Shown here in pieces: positions 6,091 to 12,162 of a DNA stretch of 12,162 bases. The stretch is from Candidatus Colicola caccequi. Lineage in GTDB: Bacteria > Bacteroidota > Bacteroidia > Bacteroidales > Paludibacteraceae. The stretch covers positions 1-12,162 of the forward strand of contig JAGHTR010000120.1 in the NCBI GenBank assembly GCA_018065205.1. The letters run 5' to 3'. Each line of letters starts with the position of its first letter. Position 1 is the first letter of the stretch. The position numbers were made by a program, and so were the translations under genes. The notes beneath the pieces were generated by a model, which was not told the origin of the DNA, did not search any database, and saw nothing but the letters and a program-made list of their open reading frames with translations.

Positions 6091-8148
6091 ATGGAGAAAG
6101 AACAACCTAAGAAACAAGTTCCACAACAACCTAAGAAAGGTTGGCGGTGGTTGTATTACATTTTATTATTTGGCGGATTAGCATATTTTTTATTGTATAA
6201 TCCAACAGGTAAAAAGACCACAAGCAAGGAACTCAGTTATACACAATTTGCAGCCTACGTTGAGAATGGCTATATCAAGGAAATTAAAGTAAGCGATGAC
6301 CGTAAAGCCGAGGCTACTGTGCGGTCGGAAAACTTTATTCAGGTATTTGGCAGTCGTGAAGAGGGAGAGAACATAAAAGGAGCATTACAGACTCAAGTAC
6401 CGAGTGTAGAAGAGTTCAGTAAATGGATAGAATCCCTCAATCAAAGTCGGAAGGAACAAAATCAAGTGGCAGTAGATGTTACGTATGCCTCTTCCCACGA
6501 TATTTGGTATTTGCTTTTAGTCAATATTGCTCCCATCCTTTTGATTTTCCTCTTCCTTGTATTGATGAGCCGTGGAGCTGCCGGAGCAGCAGGAGGTATC
6601 TTTGGTGTAGGCAAAGCCAAGGCACAAATCTTTGACAAGGACAAGAAGGACAAGGTTACCTTTAAGGATGTAGCCGGATTGGAAGGAGCCAAAGAAGAGA
6701 TTCAAGAGATTGTTGCCTTTCTGAAGAACCCCAAGAAATACACTGTCTTAGGAGGTAAGATTCCGAAGGGAGCGCTCTTGGTAGGTCCTCCGGGCACAGG
6801 TAAGACCTTGCTGGCTAAAGCCGTAGCCGGCGAAGCCGATGTACCATTCTTCAGTATGTCCGGTTCAGACTTTGTGGAGATGTTCGTTGGCGTGGGTGCA
6901 AGCCGCGTACGAGACCTGTTCCGTCAAGCCAAAGAGAAGGCTCCTGCCATTATCTTTATCGATGAGATTGATGCCATTGGCCGTGCACGTGGCAAGAATG
7001 TGATGACGGGCAGCAATGACGAGCGCGAGTCCACGCTGAATCAGTTATTAACCGAGATGGATGGATTTGGCACCAATTCGGGTGTGATTATTTTAGCAGC
7101 GACCAACCGTGCCGAGATATTAGATAGTGCTCTTTTGCGAGCCGGTCGTTTTGATCGTCAGATACGTATTGAACTGCCGGACTTGAAGGAACGCAAGGAG
7201 ATATTTAATGTGCATCTCAAACCTCTTAAGTTAGATGCCAGCGTAGATGTTAATTTCCTGAGCAAGCAGACGCCCGGATTCTCTGGAGCAGACATAGCCA
7301 ATGTTTGTAACGAAGCAGCATTGATAGCAGCACGTAATGACCACAAAGCCGTAGGCAAGCAAGACTTCATGGATGCGGTAGATCGTATCATTGGAGGTTT
7401 GGAGCGCAAGAACAAGATTATGACGGACGATGAGAAGAAGAGCATCGCATATCACGAAGCAGGACATGCTACTATCTCATGGTTATTGCGTTGGGGCAAT
7501 CCGCTGGTTAAGGTGACTATTGTGCCTCGTGGAATGGCATTAGGTGCAGCATGGTACTTACCGGAAGAACGTCAACTGACTAACAAAGAGCATCTATTGG
7601 ATGAGATGTGTTCGTTATTAGGCGGTCGAGCAGCCGAGCAATTATTCTTGGAACAAACATCCACCGGTGCGCTCAACGATTTGGAGCGAGCCACGAAACA
7701 GGCCTATGCCATGGTGGCTTATTATGGTATGTCGGATAAACTGAAGGATGTTAGTTTCTATGACTCCACCGGTCAACGCGAATATAGCCTGCAAAAACCA
7801 TATTCCGACAAAACAGCGGAGACAATTGACAAAGAGACGCAAGCGTTGATTGATAGTCAAATGAAACGTGCCAAAGAAATTTTAGAGAAAAACAAAGAAG
7901 GGCATAATGCCTTGGCACAATTATTGATTGAAAAAGAAGTGATTACTTCCGACGACGTAGAACGCATATTAGGTCCGCGTCCCTGGAAGAGTCGTAATGA
8001 TGAGTTAATTGACGTAAACGAAAACGCAAACGCAAACGAGAACGTAAAAGAAAACAATATTAACAATGAAAAAGATTCTGATTCTGCTACCATTGATGGC
8101 AGCAACGATGCTATTAGCACAACAGCCGATCCAATCACTGCCGATTGA
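6091..8148 (+). CDS. ftsH: FtsH, membrane-anchored ATP-dependent zinc metalloprotease
   Basis: Hexameric AAA+ protease of the inner membrane that extracts and degrades misassembled membrane proteins and selected cytoplasmic regulators. 685 residues. Seen in order: first transmembrane segment (about 19-36), a periplasmic domain, second transmembrane segment (about 137-159), Walker A 'GPPGTGKT' (232-239), the pore loop 'MFVG' (264-267), Walker B 'IIFIDEID' (287-294), the second region of homology 'ATNRAEILDSALLRAGRFDR' (337-356), the zinc site HEAGH (455-459) and 'ALNDLERAT' with the probable third ligand Asp530. The enzyme appears fully functional. The conserved part ends near 'GPRPWKSR' (628-635). 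After it comes a low-complexity Asn/Glu/Asp/Ser-rich tail of about 50 residues, of which the last 27 or so are read out of frame through the start of the M16 gene. Preceded by the TTTAGAG repeats; no local promoter matching the Bacteroidota consensus was seen. Confidence 0.98.
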   Translation: MEKEQPKKQVPQQPKKGWRWLYYILLFGGLAYFLLYNPTGKKTTSKELSYTQFAAYVENGYIKEIKVSDDRKAEATVRSENFIQVFGSREEGENIKGALQTQVPSVEEFSKWIESLNQSRKEQNQVAVDVTYASSHDIWYLLLVNIAPILLIFLFLVLMSRGAAGAAGGIFGVGKAKAQIFDKDKKDKVTFKDVAGLEGAKEEIQEIVAFLKNPKKYTVLGGKIPKGALLVGPPGTGKTLLAKAVAGEADVPFFSMSGSDFVEMFVGVGASRVRDLFRQAKEKAPAIIFIDEIDAIGRARGKNVMTGSNDERESTLNQLLTEMDGFGTNSGVIILAATNRAEILDSALLRAGRFDRQIRIELPDLKERKEIFNVHLKPLKLDASVDVNFLSKQTPGFSGADIANVCNEAALIAARNDHKAVGKQDFMDAVDRIIGGLERKNKIMTDDEKKSIAYHEAGHATISWLLRWGNPLVKVTIVPRGMALGAAWYLPEERQLTNKEHLLDEMCSLLGGRAAEQLFLEQTSTGALNDLERATKQAYAMVAYYGMSDKLKDVSFYDSTGQREYSLQKPYSDKTAETIDKETQALIDSQMKRAKEILEKNKEGHNALAQLLIEKEVITSDDVERILGPRPWKSRNDELIDVNENANANENVKENNINNEKDSDSATIDGSNDAISTTADPITAD
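8015..8050. repeat. Degenerate hexamer repeat (consensus NAAACG) in the ftsH tail
   Basis: Six consecutive 6-bp units: TAAACG, AAAACG, CAAACG, CAAACG, AGAACG, TAAAAG. In frame with ftsH they encode the Asn/Glu-rich stretch around residues 642-653 (NENANANENVKE). Being a multiple of three, expansion or contraction would keep the ftsH frame. It ends 15 bp before the M16 start codon. Confidence 0.75.
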
Positions 8149-10870
8149 TTCAGCCGTCCGTGTAGGTCATTTAGAGAATGGCCTGACTTATTACATCCGT
8201 CACAACGAGTTACCTAAAGAGCGTTGTGAGTTTCATATTGCTCAACGTGTAGGTGCCATCCTCGAGGAAGACAACCAAAACGGCTTAGCACATTTCCTGG
8301 AGCACATGTGCTTTAATGGCACAGAGCATTTCCAAGGCAAGGGTATTATTGAGTACTTTGAGAAGCAAGGAGTGAATTTTGGTGGAGACATCAATGCCTA
8401 TACATCCTTAGACAAAACCGTGTATCGATTGAGCAATGTACCTACCACTCGCGAGGGCATTGTAGATAGTGCCTTATTGGTTTTGCATGACTGGAGTTGT
8501 TCAGTTAGTCTATTGCCCGAAGAGATTGATGCCGAACGCGGAGTTATCCGTGAGGAATGGCGTACAGGTCGTACGGCAGCTCGCCGTATGTGGTCACGCG
8601 GTCAAGCGGTGATGTTCCCCGGCACGAAGTATGCTATTCGTGATGTAATTGGTGATACGGCAGTCATTAATAATTTCGCGTATGACGCGTTGCGCGCGTA
8701 TTATAAAAAATGGTATGGTCCGGATAATCAGGCACTCGTGATTGTAGGTGATATAGATGTAGATCAGATTGAGCAAAAGATTAAGGACCTTTGGGCGAAT
8801 GTACCTGCTCGTGAGAACTATGGCGAACGTCCCTACGAAGTTATTCCTGAGAATGACGAACCGCATATCGGTATTTTGACAGACAAGGAGCAGCAACAAT
8901 CTATAGTCACTCTTCTTTTCAAGCACGAACCGATTCCTACTGAGTATAAATCCACGATTGTAGGATTTACGTATAATATCTTCAATGAGTTAGTTTATCG
9001 TATTATGAGCGAGCGGTTGCAAGAAAAGATTATGCAACCGGATGCACCGTTTATCGGAGGTATTATGGCATATACGGATTTGGTGCCTACCCAAGATGCT
9101 TTCTATTGCCGTTTAGTAGCCAAGGATGGTAAAGTAAAAGAGACCTTTAATCTATTGCTAACGGAAGTAGAGAAGATGCGCCGTTATGGTTTTACCGAAG
9201 ACGAATTGGAACGCGCCAAGGCTCTGTTGACAAATGATTATGAGCAGATGTACAACGAGCGTGATAAGACAGAGAGCATCAACTATGTGAAGGAGTATCT
9301 GAGCAACTATTTGGAGCACGAACCCATTCCCGGCATTGCCACCGAATTGGAAATTATTAAGATGATGTTGCCGTCCATCCAAACAGCTCAACTCAATCAA
9401 GTAGCAGCCGGATATGTCACCGACAAGAATGTGATTGCTATGATTCAGGCTCCGGACAAAGAGGGCAATGACCTGCCTACTGAAGCCGAGATTAAAGATG
9501 CACTTGCTCATCGTACCGAATTGGAGATTGAAGCACCCAAGGCATCGGTGGTAGAAAAGAGCCTAATTAAGAAAATGCCTAAAGCAGGTAAGATTAAGAA
9601 AGTTAATCATAACGAGACTCTTGGTACAACAGAATGGACCTTGTCCAATGGTGTAAAGGTTATCCTTCGTCCCACCCAACTCAAGCAAGATGAGATTTTG
9701 ATGAATGCTTATTCATGGGGAGGTTTAGCCGTTCTCAAGCAAGACGAATTACTGAACGCTATGTTAGCCGGAACAGCCATGGATTTTATGGGCTTAGGTC
9801 AATTCTCTATGAATGACTTGCAAAAGATGTTAGCCGGCAAGACAGTAGGACTGAATTACGGTATCGATAAGTACACGGAGGATGTTGTGGGCAACTCTAG
9901 TGTAAAAGACTTTGAGACACTACTGCAACTCACCTATTTAGGATTCACGGCTCCTCGCAAAGATGCCGAAGCGTTTGCATCACTTCGTAAGATTTTAGAG
10001 AGTCAGATGAAGAATAAAGCCACCAATCCAAAGGCAGCGTTCAAGGACTCTATTGCCACTATGGTTGCTAATCATAGTCCACGAGCCATTCTATTGAATG
10101 AGACGACGGTCAGCGAGATGGATGTAAAGAAATGTTATAACATCTGTCAGAAACGTTTTGCTAATGCCGCCGACTTTACTTTTGTCTTCGTTGGAAATAT
10201 TGATCCGGAGGATGCTGCTGTTCAGCAGTTAATTTGCACGTACCTTGGCGGATTAAAAGGCAATAAGAAGAAAGAGCATTGCACGGATGATGGTGTACGC
10301 GTACCTACCGGAATTGCCAAAAACTATTTCACTCGTGAAATGGAGACCAAGACCGCCAGCAACCGCATCCAATATACATCATACGATATCCCCTATACCT
10401 TGGAGAATGCCTTAACCGTTGAACTGATTGGTATGATTTTAGATCGTCGTTACATGGAGAGTATCCGTGAACGTGAAGGTGGCTCGTATGGCGTAGGAAC
10501 GTATGCAAAGGTCTCTGCAGAGCCGGTTGATAAGGCAGTGCTATTGATGCAGTTTGACACCGATCCGGCTAAGCAACCGCGACTGATGGAGATTATCCAC
10601 GAAGAAGTGAAGACGATTATTGACAATGGTCCGTTGGCTGAAGATGTTCAGAAAGACAAAGAGATCTTACTCAAGAGTCACAAAGAAGATTTGGAGCAAA
10701 ACAGTTGGTGGTTAGATGCCATTGTTAACTACGAGAAATGCGGCACCAACTTGGTTAGCGACTACGAGAACGCAGTCAATGCCATTACCGGCGAGAAAGT
10801 TCAGGCTATGCTCAAACAACTGGTTGCCTCAGGCAATGTATTTGAAGTCGTTATGCTTCCCGCAGAATAA
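8066..10870 (+). CDS. Secreted M16-family (pitrilysin/insulinase-like) zinc peptidase, two-lobed
   Basis: Extracytoplasmic metallopeptidase of 934 residues, the size of fused M16 proteins carrying an active and an inactive half. Seen: a signal peptide (MKKILILLPLMAATMLLA, 1-18); the inverted zinc motif 'HFLEH' at 76-80 and the third ligand Glu157 in 'EEIDAERGVIREEW', 76 residues after His80, which fits the family spacing; 'YGPDNQALVIVGDID' and similar M16_C-type strands; then a second half beginning near residue 520 ('TEWTLSNGVKVILRP') without an HxxEH. Its late 'REREGGSYGV' (801-810) is the conserved Arg/Tyr region of the non-catalytic half. The ATG at 8066 is chosen because it starts a proper signal peptide and the zinc motif follows at the usual distance; it lies 83 bp inside ftsH in another frame. 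Last gene before a strong terminator. Substrates are probably medium-length peptides (inference). Confidence 0.95.
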   Translation: MKKILILLPLMAATMLLAQQPIQSLPIDSAVRVGHLENGLTYYIRHNELPKERCEFHIAQRVGAILEEDNQNGLAHFLEHMCFNGTEHFQGKGIIEYFEKQGVNFGGDINAYTSLDKTVYRLSNVPTTREGIVDSALLVLHDWSCSVSLLPEEIDAERGVIREEWRTGRTAARRMWSRGQAVMFPGTKYAIRDVIGDTAVINNFAYDALRAYYKKWYGPDNQALVIVGDIDVDQIEQKIKDLWANVPARENYGERPYEVIPENDEPHIGILTDKEQQQSIVTLLFKHEPIPTEYKSTIVGFTYNIFNELVYRIMSERLQEKIMQPDAPFIGGIMAYTDLVPTQDAFYCRLVAKDGKVKETFNLLLTEVEKMRRYGFTEDELERAKALLTNDYEQMYNERDKTESINYVKEYLSNYLEHEPIPGIATELEIIKMMLPSIQTAQLNQVAAGYVTDKNVIAMIQAPDKEGNDLPTEAEIKDALAHRTELEIEAPKASVVEKSLIKKMPKAGKIKKVNHNETLGTTEWTLSNGVKVILRPTQLKQDEILMNAYSWGGLAVLKQDELLNAMLAGTAMDFMGLGQFSMNDLQKMLAGKTVGLNYGIDKYTEDVVGNSSVKDFETLLQLTYLGFTAPRKDAEAFASLRKILESQMKNKATNPKAAFKDSIATMVANHSPRAILLNETTVSEMDVKKCYNICQKRFANAADFTFVFVGNIDPEDAAVQQLICTYLGGLKGNKKKEHCTDDGVRVPTGIAKNYFTREMETKTASNRIQYTSYDIPYTLENALTVELIGMILDRRYMESIREREGGSYGVGTYAKVSAEPVDKAVLLMQFDTDPAKQPRLMEIIHEEVKTIIDNGPLAEDVQKDKEILLKSHKEDLEQNSWWLDAIVNYEKCGTNLVSDYENAVNAITGEKVQAMLKQLVASGNVFEVVMLPAE

Positions 10871-10907
10871 TTGGCTACTTGGCTAATTGCTAATTGGTTA
10901 ATTGCTA
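10871..10907. repeat. Degenerate 7-8-bp tandem repeats after the M16 gene
   Basis: Immediately after the stop codon come five related units: TTGGCTA, CTTGGCTA, ATTGCTA, ATTGGTTA, ATTGCTA. They run directly into the A-tract of the terminator. No coding potential; resembles the simple-repeat spacer upstream of ftsH in unit length but not in sequence. Confidence 0.65.
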
Positions 10908-10947
10908 AAAAAACTGCTTGGCACGTCCTGTGCCCGGCAGTTTTTTT
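10907..10947 (+). terminator. Intrinsic (rho-independent) terminator of the operon
   Basis: AAAAAAACTGC (10907-10917) pairs perfectly with GCAGTTTTTTT (10937-10947). Inside it a second stem GGCAC/GTGCC closes a 5-nt loop, separated by a small TT/CG bulge. The A7 and T7 flanks make it a plausible terminator in both directions, although only plus-strand transcription arrives here. Confidence 0.88.
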
Positions 10948-10950
10948 GGA

Positions 10951-10989
10951 TACTAAACGTTTTGCACGATTTTTGTACTATGTTTAGTA
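10951..10989. repeat. 8-bp perfect inverted repeat TACTAAAC/GTTTAGTA upstream of the DUF1295 gene
   Basis: TACTAAAC at 10951-10958 and GTTTAGTA at 10982-10989, 23 bp apart, ending 41 bp before the ATG at 11031. The arms bracket TTTG-containing DNA where a promoter would be expected, so this may be an operator; however, no well-spaced TTTG/TAnnTTTG pair is present. The symmetry is seen; any regulatory role is inference. Confidence 0.4.
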
Positions 10990-11030
10990 TATTCACTCAA
11001 TCATAGTAATAAACTTTAATTTCTCAACTT

Positions 11031-11840
11031 ATGTTAGTTACATTTATCATTCTTACCTTGTTAACAATGGCTATTGATGCCGTAGGTTTTAAACGCTTCA
11101 TTTGGTTTATATCCATTGGCTATGGATACAGTGTAGCAGGCATAGCATTGGCTGTTGCTATTATTCATTTTCATAGTCTAACTTGGGCTACGGGATTGAT
11201 GCTCTTATTGTTGATGTTTTATGGTTGCCGTTTGGCTACGTATCTACTTTTCCGTGAGTTACGCAACAAAAATTACACTAAAACGGTCAGCTTGGATGTA
11301 AAGAACAATACAGACTATAAGCCAATGGTTTTAGTTGCTATTTGGCTCAGTTGTGTGCTATTGTATTTATGCCAAACCTCTCCCATTATCTTCCGCGTCC
11401 AGAACGCAGCAGATGGATTGAGCGATAATATGATTACAGCATGGATAGGTGTTGCCATTGCTGCTTTTGGAATTGTTATGGAAGCATGGGCTGATCATCA
11501 AAAGAATGTGGCTAAGAAAATCAATCCTAACCGTTTTGTGGATACAGGTCTGTATCGCATTGTGCGTTGCCCGAATTATTTGGGTGAAGTTCTCTTGTGG
11601 ACCGGTGTTTTTGTTTGTGGTATAGGTGCTTATCACACTTGGTGGCAATGGTTAATGGCTTTATTGGGATACATCGGTATCATCTATATTATGTTCAGTG
11701 GTGCTCGTCGTCTGGAATTACGGCAAGACCATAATTATGGAACGGACGAAGCCTATCTTCGTTATAAAAAGAGCACACCTATCTTATTGCCCTTCGTCCC
11801 TATTTATTCCGTCAAAAACCAAACCTGGTTAGTGGGGTAA
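11031..11840 (+). CDS. DUF1295 family polytopic membrane protein (steroid 5-alpha-reductase/ICMT-like fold)
   Basis: 269 residues with about six or seven hydrophobic segments and short charged loops, so an inner-membrane protein. Seen: the C-terminal signature 'DTGLYRIVRCPNYLGEVLLW' (171-190), the equivalent of the 'GLYRxxRHPxYxGE' region shared by DUF1295 proteins, steroid 5-alpha-reductases and isoprenylcysteine methyltransferases, preceded by 'EAWADHQK' (151-158) and followed by 'ARRLELRQDHNYGTDEAYLRYKK' between residues 225 and 247. The usual His before Pro-Asn-Tyr is Cys180 here. Family members are thought to be NAD(P)H-dependent reductases of lipid or steroid-like double bonds, but the true substrate in Bacteroidota is unknown. 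It stands alone: 160 bp and a terminator separate it from the M16 gene, and the next gene is convergent. The ATG at 11031 starts directly in the first membrane segment. Confidence 0.88.
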   Translation: MLVTFIILTLLTMAIDAVGFKRFIWFISIGYGYSVAGIALAVAIIHFHSLTWATGLMLLLLMFYGCRLATYLLFRELRNKNYTKTVSLDVKNNTDYKPMVLVAIWLSCVLLYLCQTSPIIFRVQNAADGLSDNMITAWIGVAIAAFGIVMEAWADHQKNVAKKINPNRFVDTGLYRIVRCPNYLGEVLLWTGVFVCGIGAYHTWWQWLMALLGYIGIIYIMFSGARRLELRQDHNYGTDEAYLRYKKSTPILLPFVPIYSVKNQTWLVG

Positions 11841-11850
11841 TGTGTAAGAA

Positions 11851-11882
11851 GCGAGGCAGAAACGAATTGTTTTCTGCCCCGC
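11851..11882. terminator. Strong hairpin between convergent genes, possible terminator
   Basis: GCGAGGCAGAAA (11851-11862) pairs with TTTCTGCCCCGC (11871-11882) except for one A/C mismatch, loop 8 nt, starting 10 bp after the DUF1295 stop. It lacks a following T-tract on either strand, so it is not a classical intrinsic terminator; it may stabilise the mRNA 3' end or end transcription less efficiently. Confidence 0.45.
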
Positions 11883-11911
11883 AAAAGATTAAGAAGAGGA
11901 AAGATTTGGAG

Positions 11912-11933
11912 TTGTTCACTTTTTTGTGAACAA
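11912..11933. repeat. Perfect 8-bp inverted repeat with T6 loop
   Basis: TTGTTCAC (11912-11919), six T, GTGAACAA (11926-11933). It lies 34 bp downstream of the convergent lpxB-like stop. No T-tract follows the stem in either direction; the T-run is in the loop. Could be a 3' UTR hairpin of the minus-strand gene or a protein-binding palindrome. Confidence 0.45.
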
Positions 11934-11967
11934 GGCCGAGGTCTACCTTATTTAGGAAAAGTCAAGG

Positions 11968-12162
11968 TTATTGCAACGATACTATTCGTTTGGCGGCGGA
12001 GGTAGCGGCGGAGAAATTAACACCAGAGTGGTCGGAACCACCTAAGCGCCCTAAGATAGAGCGTATCTCAGCATAGTCTGCAAGCATCTTTTGGCGATAC
12101 GGTTCATCGGTCAATAGACGAGTGAGTTCAGCCACGATATTGTCCTTGGTGAAATTAAAAGC
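11968..12162 (-). CDS. lpxB: Probable lipid-A-disaccharide synthase LpxB, C-terminal end (cut by window edge)
   Basis: Only the last 64 residues are present; stop codon TAA at 11970-11968. Seen: 'FNFTKDNIVAELTRLLTDEP' (residues 2-21 of the fragment) then 'YRQKMLADYAEIRSILG', followed by a Gly/Ser/Ala-rich stretch and 'AAKRIVSLQ'. The pattern of 'FT..N...EL..LL.D..YR..ML..Y..(I/L)...LG......AA..I' is what the C-terminal helix region of Bacteroidota LpxB looks like. LpxB joins UDP-2,3-diacylglucosamine and lipid X in the lipid A pathway at the inner membrane. The fragment lacks the catalytic part, so another GT-B glycosyltransferase cannot be excluded. Convergent with the DUF1295 gene. Confidence 0.7.
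   Translation of the reverse strand, partial: AFNFTKDNIVAELTRLLTDEPYRQKMLADYAEIRSILGRLGGSDHSGVNFSAATSAAKRIVSLQ

Noticed and set aside
8066..8148. ftsH/M16 overlap as a sign of a frameshift error or gene fusion
   Set aside because: Both proteins are complete: FtsH has all its domains before the overlap and the M16 gene starts with its own signal peptide, so no frameshift is needed to restore either.
10951..11030. Housekeeping promoter for the DUF1295 gene
   Set aside because: TTTG at 10961-10964 and weak -7-like strings (TATGTTTA, TATATTCA) exist, but their spacings (14 and 23 bp) do not match the 19-21 bp seen at the other two promoters, so no promoter is annotated.
1..12162. Mobile elements, tRNA/rRNA genes, riboswitches or a defence system
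   Set aside because: Genes are contiguous and housekeeping in type, with no transposase, integrase, toxin-antitoxin pair or nuclease, and the short gaps show no tRNA-like fold or known riboswitch core.

Overview
The window looks like ordinary chromosomal DNA from a Bacteroidales (phylum Bacteroidota) bacterium. Three things point there. A 196-bp divergent intergenic region carries two head-to-head promoters of the Bacteroidota type (TTTG, 20 bp, TAnnTTTG). The encoded proteins (secreted thioredoxin, lipoprotein M13 peptidase, ~930-residue secreted M16 peptidase, FtsH with a 'RPWKSR' tail, a DUF1295 membrane protein) are typical of that order. Start codons lack strong Shine-Dalgarno sequences and are preceded by A-rich DNA. 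I see no phage, transposon, CRISPR array, tRNA or rRNA. Genus cannot be assigned from the sequence alone.

Layout. Positions 1-2293 (minus strand): an M13 metallopeptidase lipoprotein gene followed by the start of uvrA, which overlaps it by 7 bp, apparently from a TTG codon, and runs off the left edge. Positions 2294-2490: divergent promoter region with a nested inverted repeat at the M13 promoter. Positions 2491-10870 (plus strand): five tightly packed genes that look like one operon: secreted thioredoxin, CPA1 cation/proton antiporter with an RCK_C tail, an extended SDR dehydrogenase/epimerase fused to a C-terminal zinc-ribbon-like domain, FtsH, and a secreted M16 zinc peptidase. Gaps are 1 nt, 3 nt, 32 nt and an 83-bp overlap. 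A clear intrinsic terminator follows at 10907-10947. Positions 11031-11840 (plus): a DUF1295 / steroid 5-alpha-reductase-like membrane protein. Positions 11968-12162 (minus): the C-terminal end of what is probably lpxB, convergent with the DUF1295 gene and separated from it by two hairpins.

How the genes may work together (inference): the plus-strand operon combines extracytoplasmic redox, monovalent cation/pH balance, membrane-protein quality control (FtsH) and extracytoplasmic proteolysis (M16), with a second envelope peptidase (M13) transcribed divergently. An envelope-maintenance or stress role is plausible. The SDR-zinc-ribbon protein is the only member whose function I cannot name.

The most unusual features are architectural: the 83-bp out-of-frame overlap in which the ftsH tail reads through the M16 signal-peptide code, short tandem repeats at three successive gene junctions (6061-6088, 8015-8050, 10871-10907), the SDR-zinc-ribbon fusion, and the TTG-initiated overlapping uvrA. 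I did not find evidence of a wholly new biological system.
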